Positions 1-6,334 of a DNA stretch of 12,912 nucleotides are shown here, piece after piece. A program made the translations under genes and the position numbers. This DNA is from Gemmatimonadota bacterium (GTDB lineage: Bacteria; Gemmatimonadota; Gemmatimonadetes; Longimicrobiales; Gaopeijiaceae). Numbering within the stretch: position 1 is the first letter of the stretch; each line of letters starts with the position of its first letter. The DNA is taken from contig PWZC01000201.1 in NCBI GenBank assembly GCA_003567615.1, positions 1-12,912 on the forward strand, in the 5' to 3' direction. The notes beneath the pieces are model-generated. The model saw only the letters and a list, made by a program, of their open reading frames with translations, was not told the origin of the DNA and made no database searches.

Positions 1-3
1 CCC

Positions 4-2487
4 TCAGCCGTCGTCCGCCACCGCCCCCGGGGCGTCCTTCACGTAGTGGTCGAACCATTCCAGCCACCGGGCCCACATGTCCAGGTTGTTCTCGATGGCC
101 CGGGGAGTATGGGACTCGAAGGGGTAGGTGTAGAGCACCGCGTCCTTCCCCAGATTCGTGAGGGCGTGGATGAGCCGGTCGGACTGCATGGGCCAGGTGC
201 CCGTGTTGTTGTCATCGCCCCCGTGGTAGAGGAGAAGGGGCGTTTCGATCTGGTGCGCGAAGAAGAAGGGCGACATGGCCACGTACGTGTGCGGGGCCTC
301 CCACAGGGTCCTTCGTTCCGCCTGGAAGCCCGCCGGGGTGAGGCTCCGGTTGTACGCCCCGTGGCCGGCGATGCCCGCCCGGAAATAGGGGGTGTGGGCC
401 AGGATGTTCACGGTGGCGAAGGCTCCGTAGGAGTGCCCGCCATGCCCGATCCGATCGATGTCCACCACGCCCAGTTCATCTGTGGCGCGGATGGCCGCAT
501 ACATGGCGTCACTCAGATTCGCGATGTAGGTGTCGTTGTAGTTCTCACCGACGATGGGAATGTCCGGATGGACCACGGCGTACCCCTGACTGAGCCAGAT
601 GTCGGACCAGCGCAGCCAGGTGACATGGTGGAAGGCATTGTGGTTTCGGGCCCGGATGGCAGCTCGTTCATACCCCTCGGCGGTGGTGTATTCCCGGGGG
701 TAGGTCCAGAAGATGGCGGGAACCCGGGTTCCTTCCTGGTAATCGGGGGGCAGCGACACCCGCGCCTGTACCTCCAGCCCGTCCCGCCGGGTGAAGGAGA
801 AGTCGATTCGCCGGGCGGCGGTGAGCTCGGGGAAGGGGTCTTCATTCCGCGTCAGGTTCTCGACCCAGCGCCCTTCTTCCCAGAGCCAACTGTCGGGGAA
901 GCGGGTGGCGGACTCGCGGCTCGCCGTCATGCGCCGGAGGTCGGGGTCCAGGGGCACCAGGGGCTGATCGAAGGAATCCCTGGACCCCTCGAAGATCCGC
1001 TGGGTGGCTCCGTCCGCCAGCGTCACCGCGTCCACGAAGGGGGTGGGGCGGAAGTCGGCCTGGAAGCCGGGACCCTGCAGGTAGACCCGGGATCCGTCGG
1101 TAGAGACCAGCGCGTAGGGGAGTCCGTTGGCGGTCCGCCCGGTGAGGAGCGTACCCCGGAGTTCCAGGGGGTCGTCCTGGGGGGCCGGCTCCAGGAGCGT
1201 AACGGGCTCCGGCTCCGCCGTGGTGAGGTCGAAGTGGACGAGGCCCCGCCGACTCCCCTCGCCCACCTCGACCAGGAGGTGGGACCCGGTGAGATCGTAG
1301 TGGGCGCCTCGGATGGGGTCGTCCGTGGCGGCCACTTCCCTGGCACCATCCAGGTCGAAGGGGGGCTCGGCGAGCATGATCCGCTCTCCGTCCGACCGAT
1401 CCACGAAGTGGAGGCCGGCTCCGTCCGGTCGCCACCGGAAGTCACTCCGCTCCTCACTGTCGTTGCCACCGCCTCCCTCCTGAAGCGGCCGCTCCACCAG
1501 CGTTGCCACCTCTTCTCCGGTGGTCCGGTCCAGGATCAGGGTGCGGTGTGGGAATCCGCGCCAGCTCACGAGGAAGGAGAAGGGGCGCTCCACCACGGTC
1601 GCGAGGATGTAGCGGCCGTCGGGGCTGAGGGAGATGCTCTCGAACATGGCCGGGTCCCCGATGCGGCGGACGCCGTCGGAACCGAACTCCGCCAACTGGC
1701 TGGTGGTGAAATGCTCGAAGAGCGTCTCGTCGTGGGTGTCCTGGAGCAGATAGGGGAAGGTCCGGGTCTGGACGGGCTCGTCTCGGGTGCGGCGGATGAG
1801 GGGGGCATCGGGAACGACGGGTCGGTCCGGCTCGGCGCCCCTACCCTCCGGGACCAGGAGGGTCAGGACGGATCCCTCAGGCGTCCACTGCACCATCCGG
1901 GAGGGGACGCTGCCCTGCCCCCCCGAGGCGGTGGCCAGTGTGGCCAGCACCCGCCCCGGGCCGGCGGGACCTACCGATTCGCCGTCCGTGGTGGCCGTCC
2001 AGAGCTCGGTCCCGTCGCGGAGGTGGGCCAGGAAGGCAATCCGGTCACCGTCCGGCGACCACATGAAGTCGCCGGCGAAGGCTCCTTCGGGGAGTTCCAC
2101 ATCGGTGGTGCCCCGGTCGTCCAGGGAGAACAACCGGAAGCCGTGGATTCCCCACGTGTCCAGGTGCCAGAGCCGGTCGGTCCGGGGTCGGAGCTCCAGC
2201 TCGGCCAGCCGTAGGGTCCGCTCACCCATCCGCTCCAGGGTGGACAGTTCGGTGGAGAGGGGAATGAGGAAGTGGGTTCCGTCGGGAGACGGATGGTCCA
2301 GGGTGGCGAAGTTCGTGTCCCGCTGGAAGAAGTCCTGAACCGCCGCCGGCGGAAGGGCATAACCGTCGGCAGGCTGGAATCGCTCCGGGGTCTGGGCCAT
2401 GGCCGGGTCCACCAGCCAGAGGAGGACCACGGGGAGCCAGGCGAAGGCACGAAAAGCGACGGAGACGGACGACGTTCGGACGGGCAT
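4..2487 (-). CDS. Secreted S9 family serine peptidase, glutamyl-endopeptidase (S9D) type
   Basis: This is a large serine peptidase with an N-terminal beta-propeller and a C-terminal alpha/beta-hydrolase domain, predicted to act outside the cytoplasm on peptides. Numbering is from the Met at 2487 (827 aa). The first ~31 residues form a signal peptide with a hydrophobic stretch (AWLPVVLLWLV) ending in AMA-Q, a typical signal peptidase I site. Propeller-type WSPDG motifs follow. The catalytic domain shows the nucleophile elbow GGHSYG (Ser ~686), HGGDDNN (Asp ~759) and ESHTPR (His ~793). GGHSYGAF, AYNRSLTP and TLWEA closely match the plant/cyanobacterial glutamyl endopeptidase group, so cleavage after Glu is possible but not shown. 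An upstream in-frame ATG at 2550 would add 21 residues and has a weak, distant GAAGGTGG. I prefer 2487 because it gives a normal signal peptide, although it has no visible ribosome binding site. The gene is complete: its TGA is at 4-6. It diverges from the ridA-oxidase-cstA run. Confidence 0.9.
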   Translation of the reverse strand: MPVRTSSVSVAFRAFAWLPVVLLWLVDPAMAQTPERFQPADGYALPPAAVQDFFQRDTNFATLDHPSPDGTHFLIPLSTELSTLERMGERTLRLAELELRPRTDRLWHLDTWGIHGFRLFSLDDRGTTDVELPEGAFAGDFMWSPDGDRIAFLAHLRDGTELWTATTDGESVGPAGPGRVLATLATASGGQGSVPSRMVQWTPEGSVLTLLVPEGRGAEPDRPVVPDAPLIRRTRDEPVQTRTFPYLLQDTHDETLFEHFTTSQLAEFGSDGVRRIGDPAMFESISLSPDGRYILATVVERPFSFLVSWRGFPHRTLILDRTTGEEVATLVERPLQEGGGGNDSEERSDFRWRPDGAGLHFVDRSDGERIMLAEPPFDLDGAREVAATDDPIRGAHYDLTGSHLLVEVGEGSRRGLVHFDLTTAEPEPVTLLEPAPQDDPLELRGTLLTGRTANGLPYALVSTDGSRVYLQGPGFQADFRPTPFVDAVTLADGATQRIFEGSRDSFDQPLVPLDPDLRRMTASRESATRFPDSWLWEEGRWVENLTRNEDPFPELTAARRIDFSFTRRDGLEVQARVSLPPDYQEGTRVPAIFWTYPREYTTAEGYERAAIRARNHNAFHHVTWLRWSDIWLSQGYAVVHPDIPIVGENYNDTYIANLSDAMYAAIRATDELGVVDIDRIGHGGHSYGAFATVNILAHTPYFRAGIAGHGAYNRSLTPAGFQAERRTLWEAPHTYVAMSPFFFAHQIETPLLLYHGGDDNNTGTWPMQSDRLIHALTNLGKDAVLYTYPFESHTPRAIENNLDMWARWLEWFDHYVKDAPGAVADDG

Positions 2488-2764
2488 GGACGGACTCGGC
2501 GCTGGGAGGGGCGCTTGGGGGGCGGATCGGCGGAACCCACCCCCTGGCATCGAAGGCTCTGTCCACCTTCGCCGGCATGGCGGCGGTAGGCAAGGTCCGT
2601 GCGCCTGCCAGGCCGGTGACGGGAGGGATCCGGGAACCTCCCCCCGGGCCCGAGGATGCGCGGAGGCATCGTGTCATGTACCTTCTTCCCGCTTTCCCAC
2701 GTCCATGATATCGGGACTCCGCCCGGCGGGATCCCGGGAACCCAGCAAGGCGACAGGAGATTCC
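2488..2764. promoter_or_regulatory. Divergent intergenic region between S9 peptidase and ridA
   Basis: This 277-bp stretch (214 bp if the peptidase starts at 2550) must carry the promoters for both the leftward peptidase and the rightward ridA run. I see no convincing -35/-10 pair on either strand and no credible small gene. It contains short GC-rich palindromes around GGGATCCCGGG (about 2729-2739) and a ribosome binding site for ridA at its right end. Shared control of the two directions is an inference from the layout only. Confidence 0.45.
2755..2760 (+). promoter_or_regulatory. Ribosome binding site of exported ridA
   Basis: AGGAGA lies 4 bases before the ATG at 2765. It decides the start. 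The frame stays open far upstream, but only this ATG has a Shine-Dalgarno sequence and is followed by an export signal and a full-length RidA domain. Confidence 0.75.
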
Positions 2765-3202
2765 ATGCGAAAGGCCAGTGCACTCGTGGCCCTTCTGGCG
2801 ATCCTCCTCGTCCCGACGGCGTGCGCGTCGGGGGGAGGTCCCCAGAAGGAGGTCATCAATCCCGCAGGGGGAGAGGTCACCACCCCCTTCGCCCCCATCG
2901 TCCGCACGGGGAATCTGTACTTCCTCTCGGGCGTCATCGGCCGGAGCGCCACCGGGGATATCGGTGAGGCCACCCGGCAGGCGCTGGAGAGCATCCAGCA
3001 GCGCCTCCAAGCGGTGGATCTGACCCTGGACGACATGGTCAAGTGCACCGTCTTCCTCATCGACATGGATGACTACCAGGAGATGAACAGGGTCTACGCC
3101 GAGTATTTCCCGTCGAACCCCCCGGCCCGCTCCGCCGTGGCGGTCCGGGCCCTCCCGGCCGCTGCGCAGGTGGAGATCGAGTGCATCGGTGCGGGACGCT
3201 GA
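2765..3202 (+). CDS. Exported RidA family (YjgF/UK114) enamine/imine deaminase-like protein
   Basis: This is a 145-aa member of the RidA/YjgF/YER057c/UK114 family. RidA hydrolyses reactive imine/enamine intermediates, such as those made by PLP enzymes and amino-acid oxidases, to keto acid and ammonia. The RidA domain spans about residues 28-145. The family's active-site Arg aligns with Arg122 (PPARSAVAV; Arg105 in E. coli RidA), and the nearby acidic residue aligns with Glu137 (VEIEC; Glu120 in E. coli). Unlike ordinary cytosolic RidA (~128 aa), it starts with a basic, hydrophobic signal (MRKASALVALLAILLV) followed by PTACASGGG. The cysteine suggests a lipoprotein, but Pro at -3 makes a poor lipobox, so cleavage by signal peptidase I after ACA is also possible. 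It is followed after 73 bp by a Tat-exported amine-oxidase-like flavoprotein, which could supply its imine substrate. Family membership is firm; export is likely; the substrate is unknown. Confidence 0.9.
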   Translation: MRKASALVALLAILLVPTACASGGGPQKEVINPAGGEVTTPFAPIVRTGNLYFLSGVIGRSATGDIGEATRQALESIQQRLQAVDLTLDDMVKCTVFLIDMDDYQEMNRVYAEYFPSNPPARSAVAVRALPAAAQVEIECIGAGR

Positions 3203-3265
3203 GCCACAGGAGGCTGTGCGCGAGGCAGGTGCACTGAAGCGGAATCGTCGAATCGGAACCGGGTG

Positions 3266-3271
3266 AGGTGA
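3266..3271 (+). promoter_or_regulatory. Ribosome binding site supporting the GTG start of the flavoprotein
   Basis: AGGTGA, a match to the end of the anti-Shine-Dalgarno complement, lies 4 bases before the GTG at 3276. The next in-frame start, ATG at 3309, has a poorer leader. The twin-arginine motif is retained with either start. Confidence 0.55.
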
Positions 3272-3275
3272 GGCT

Positions 3276-4598
3276 GTGAGTGACGAGCGATCAACCGAGG
3301 GAAGTGGGATGGACCGCCGGCGCTTCCTGAGGGCATCAGGAGTCGGTGCCGGGGCCCTGGCGCTCATGGGGAGCGGGGCCCTGAGTGGATGCCGGGCCGT
3401 GGCGGGACCGGCGTCGGCCACGGCACCGGCGGTTCTGGGGGGTGGCGACGACGTGGTGGTGGTGGGGGCCGGCGCCTTCGGGGTGTGGACAGCCCTCCAC
3501 CTTCAGCAGATGGGCGCTCGGGTCACGCTGGTGGACATGTGGGGGCCGGGCAACTCCCGCTCCACCTCCGGCGACGAGACCCGCGGGATCCGGAGTTCTT
3601 ACGGAGGTCGGGAGCTCTGGACGGACTGGGCCTACCGCTCCATGGACGCCTGGAGGGAGTTCGATGCGGAGTGGTCACCCCGGATGGGCGACCCGCTCTA
3701 CTACACCACCGGCGATCTCATCTTCCGGGACACGGCGGAGGGTATGATCACCGAGGTCCGCGAGACGTGGGACCTGGTCGGGGTGCCCTACGAGGTTCTC
3801 TCTCCCGATGAGGTCCGGGCTCGCTGGCCCCAGATCCACATTGACGGGATCGAGGTGGCCCTCTACGAACCGGGCGCCGGGGTGGTCCGCTCTCGGGAGG
3901 CGTGTCGCCGGGTGGCAAGCATCTTCCAGCAGCGGGGGGGCACGCTGCGCATGGCCCGGGCCGAGTTGGGGAGCAGTGCCGGGGGGCGCCTGGGCGCCCT
4001 GACGCTGAACGGCGAGCGCGACGCCCTGTCGGCGGATCGGTTCGTCTTTGCCCTGGGTCCCTGGTTTCCCAAGGCGTTCCCCGGGATCATGGCGGACCGG
4101 ATGCGGATCACCACCATGGGACACGTCTTCTACATGGGGACGCCGCCGGGGGACTACCGGTTCGACTATCCGAACATGCCGTCGTGGAATTTCCCCGGCG
4201 TCACGGGATGGGCCAGCCTTCCCCCTGATCACCGGGGCTTCCGGATCCGAGCCGGCGCCAGCGCGCACCCCGATCCCGATACCTCGGTCCGTTGGATCCC
4301 GGAAGATTTCCATGACCGCCCCTTCGAGGTCCTCCGGGAACGGTTCCCGGCCATCGCGGAACAGCCCATCGTGGAGACCCGGGCCTGCCATTACGAATCC
4401 AGCGTGAGCCGGGACTGGATCATCGACCGGCACCCGGATCTGGACAACGTCTGGTTCGCCGGGGGTGGGAGTGCGGAGGGATTCAAGTTCGGTCCCCTCA
4501 TTGGCGAGCTGATTGCAGCCCGAGCGCTGGGCGATGACCGGTTTGCCGGGTTGGATGGGGAATTCCGTCTCATTGGACTCGACCAGGACCAGGAGTAG
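3276..4598 (+). CDS. Tat-exported FAD-dependent amine/amino-acid oxidoreductase (DAO family, sarcosine-oxidase-like)
   Basis: This 440-aa flavoprotein is of the D-amino-acid oxidase (DAO) fold and resembles monomeric sarcosine oxidase / N-methyltryptophan oxidase. These enzymes oxidise a C-N bond to an imine. It starts at GTG. The N-terminus has a twin-arginine motif (RRRFLR, residues 14-19), an Ala/Gly-rich hydrophobic stretch, and a classical lipobox LSGC with Cys39. A folded, flavin-loaded protein anchored as a lipoprotein is therefore predicted. The FAD-binding Rossmann motif is VVVGAGAFG (61-69), with the acidic end of strand 2 at Asp87. Near the C-terminus, ACHYESSVSRDWIIDRHP (370-387) aligns with the sarcosine-oxidase segment carrying the cysteine that binds FAD covalently, which puts Cys371 in that role. 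GFKFGPLIGEL (402-412) is the family's C-terminal signature. cstA follows after 6 bp. The exact amine substrate and electron acceptor cannot be read from the sequence. Confidence 0.88.
   Translation: MSDERSTEGSGMDRRRFLRASGVGAGALALMGSGALSGCRAVAGPASATAPAVLGGGDDVVVVGAGAFGVWTALHLQQMGARVTLVDMWGPGNSRSTSGDETRGIRSSYGGRELWTDWAYRSMDAWREFDAEWSPRMGDPLYYTTGDLIFRDTAEGMITEVRETWDLVGVPYEVLSPDEVRARWPQIHIDGIEVALYEPGAGVVRSREACRRVASIFQQRGGTLRMARAELGSSAGGRLGALTLNGERDALSADRFVFALGPWFPKAFPGIMADRMRITTMGHVFYMGTPPGDYRFDYPNMPSWNFPGVTGWASLPPDHRGFRIRAGASAHPDPDTSVRWIPEDFHDRPFEVLRERFPAIAEQPIVETRACHYESSVSRDWIIDRHPDLDNVWFAGGGSAEGFKFGPLIGELIAARALGDDRFAGLDGEFRLIGLDQDQE
4591..4595 (+). promoter_or_regulatory. Ribosome binding site of cstA, inside the oxidase gene
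   Basis: AGGAG lies within the last codons of the upstream flavoprotein gene, 9 bases before the ATG at 4605. The stop (4596-4598) and the next start are 6 bp apart, which indicates translation from a shared transcript. Confidence 0.7.
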
Positions 4599-4604
4599 AA
4601 ACGG

Positions 4605-6326
4605 ATGAACGCGATCCTCCTCATGGTGGTCGGGCTCGGGGCCTTTACCCTGGGCTACGTCTTCTATTCGCGCTTCATCGCGAATCGGATCTTCCGGCTG
4701 GATCCGGCCTTCGAGACGCCGGCCCACACCATGGAGGACGGCATCGACTACGTGCCCACCAACCGGTGGGTGCTCTGGGGCCACCACTTCACCTCGGTGG
4801 CGGGAGCGGCGCCCATCGTCGGGCCGGCCATTGCCGTGATCTGGGGATGGCTGCCGGCCTTCCTGTGGGTTGTGTTCGGGACGATCTTCTTCGCCGGCGT
4901 CCACGATGCCGGTGCCCTCTGGGCCAGCGTGCGCAACCGGGGTCAGTCCATCGGCGCGCTTACGGAGTCGGTGGTGGGCGTCCGCGCCCGCTCCCTCTTC
5001 ATGATCGTGATCTTCCTGCTGCTCCTCATGGTGAACGCAGTGTTCGCCATTGTCATCGCCGGCCTCTTCGTGAACTTTCCGGCCAGCGTGATCCCCTCGT
5101 GGTTCGTCATTGCCGTAGCGCTGGGGATCGGATGGCTCCTCTACCGGCGGGGTGTGGGGCTCCTCTGGCCTTCGGCGGTGGCCCTCGTCCTTCTGTACGG
5201 CTCCATGTTCGTGGGAGATGCGGTTCCCCTCGCACTCCCGGAACAGGTGGCGGGGCTCGGACCGGCGGGGCAGTGGGTGATCCTCCTCTTCGTCTATGCG
5301 GCCGTGGCGTCGCTTCTGCCCGTCTGGGTCCTGCTGCAGCCCCGGGACTACATCAACGGGCTGCAGCTCGTGATCGGGCTGCTCATCTTCTTCGCCGCCG
5401 TGGTCCTCTTCAATCCCACCATCGTGGCGCCGGCGGTGAACACGGGACTCCCGGGAGATGTACCGCCGCTTCTTCCCCTCCTCTTCGTCACCATCGCCTG
5501 CGGTGCCATCTCCGGCTTCCACGGCCTGGTGGCCTCCGGGACCACCTCCAAGCAACTCGACAACGAGAAGGACGTTCGGTTCGTGGGGTACCTGGGGGCG
5601 GTGGGGGAGGGGGCGCTGGCGCTGGCGGCGATCCTGGCGTGTACCGCCGGCTTCGCGACCCTGGCGGACTGGGAGGGCTTCTATACCTCCTTCGCCTCCG
5701 GCGGGCTCCCGGCCTTCGTTCAGGGGGGCGGCGCCATCATCGCCGGGGGGCTGGGCCTTCCCGAGCACTTCGGCCAGACGCTCCTGGCGGTGATGGCGGT
5801 GCTCTTCGCCGCCACCACCATGGACACCGGGGTGCGGCTGCAGCGCTACATCATCCAGGAATGGGGGGTGATCTACAACATCAAGGCCCTGCGGGGCCGG
5901 GTGCTGGCCACCTTCCTGGCGGTGGCGGCGTGCGTGGTCCTGGCCTTCGGCGCCGGAGGCGGGGCAGGGACCGGTGGCCTCATCATCTGGCCCCTCTTCG
6001 GGACCACCAACCAGCTCCTGGCGGCGGTGACGCTCCTGGTCCTGAGCGTGATCCTCATGAAGAAGGGGCGGCCGACGATCTTCACCCTCGTACCGTTCGC
6101 CTTCCTCATCGTCATGTCCATCATGGCCCTGCTCTACCAGGCTGCCCAGTTCTGGCGGAACGAGCAGTACTTCCTGGTCTTCATGGACATCCTCATCCTG
6201 GTGGCCACCATCTGGGTGGCGCTGGAGTCGCTGAGCGTTCTGGTGCGGTCGCGGCGAGAGGGTCCGGACGACGATGAGGGAGCCCGGGTCACGGCGGCCA
6301 CCGGCGGGAGGAAGGGCACCGGGTAA
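4605..6326 (+). CDS. cstA: CstA family carbon starvation / peptide (or pyruvate) transporter, short form
   Basis: This is an inner-membrane transporter of the CstA family. Characterised members import peptides (CstA) or pyruvate (BtsT), probably with cations. The protein is 573 aa and very hydrophobic, with many membrane segments; the first is about residues 3-22. Family landmarks include HHFTSVAGAAPIVGPAIA (60-77), LLQPRDYINGLQ (243-254), SGFHGLVASGTTSKQLDNE (303-321), TTMDTGVRLQRY (404-415) and WPLFGTTNQLLA (462-473). It is shorter than E. coli CstA/BtsT (~700 aa); the missing length is at the C-terminus, where a charged cytoplasmic tail (RSRREGPDDDEG) follows the last membrane segment. It is translationally close to the upstream amine oxidase, which suggests it takes up peptides, amino acids or their keto-acid products. 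It converges with rtcB, 7 bp away. Family assignment is secure; the substrate is inferred from context. Confidence 0.93.
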   Translation: MNAILLMVVGLGAFTLGYVFYSRFIANRIFRLDPAFETPAHTMEDGIDYVPTNRWVLWGHHFTSVAGAAPIVGPAIAVIWGWLPAFLWVVFGTIFFAGVHDAGALWASVRNRGQSIGALTESVVGVRARSLFMIVIFLLLLMVNAVFAIVIAGLFVNFPASVIPSWFVIAVALGIGWLLYRRGVGLLWPSAVALVLLYGSMFVGDAVPLALPEQVAGLGPAGQWVILLFVYAAVASLLPVWVLLQPRDYINGLQLVIGLLIFFAAVVLFNPTIVAPAVNTGLPGDVPPLLPLLFVTIACGAISGFHGLVASGTTSKQLDNEKDVRFVGYLGAVGEGALALAAILACTAGFATLADWEGFYTSFASGGLPAFVQGGGAIIAGGLGLPEHFGQTLLAVMAVLFAATTMDTGVRLQRYIIQEWGVIYNIKALRGRVLATFLAVAACVVLAFGAGGGAGTGGLIIWPLFGTTNQLLAAVTLLVLSVILMKKGRPTIFTLVPFAFLIVMSIMALLYQAAQFWRNEQYFLVFMDILILVATIWVALESLSVLVRSRREGPDDDEGARVTAATGGRKGTG

Positions 6327-6334
6327 CGCCCGGT
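6318..6334. terminator. Hairpin at the convergent cstA/rtcB junction
   Basis: ACCGGG (6318-6323), loop TAACG, and CCCGGT (6329-6334) form a perfect 6-bp stem with a 5-nt loop. The cstA stop codon lies in the loop and the last stem base belongs to the rtcB stop. There is no T-tract on either side, so it is not a classical intrinsic terminator. Being symmetric, it could serve both strands. A function is inferred from position only. Confidence 0.35.

Noticed and set aside
46..2214. Long plus-strand open frame (722 codons) opposite the S9 peptidase
   Set aside because: It is antisense to a clear peptidase gene, with Gly/Pro/Arg/Val-biased translation and no family motif. It is a by-product of high GC.
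3206..3219. CACAG-GAGG-CTGTG hairpin and an AGGAGG just after ridA as a terminator or a tiny gene start
   Set aside because: The stem is only 5 bp with no T-tract, and the GTG behind AGGAGG is 2 bases away and opens just 16 codons before a stop.
3675..5768. Minus-strand open frame of 697 codons opposite the flavoprotein and cstA
   Set aside because: The translation is dominated by Glu/Arg/His/Asp/Pro, spans two well-supported genes on the other strand, and has no recognisable domain.
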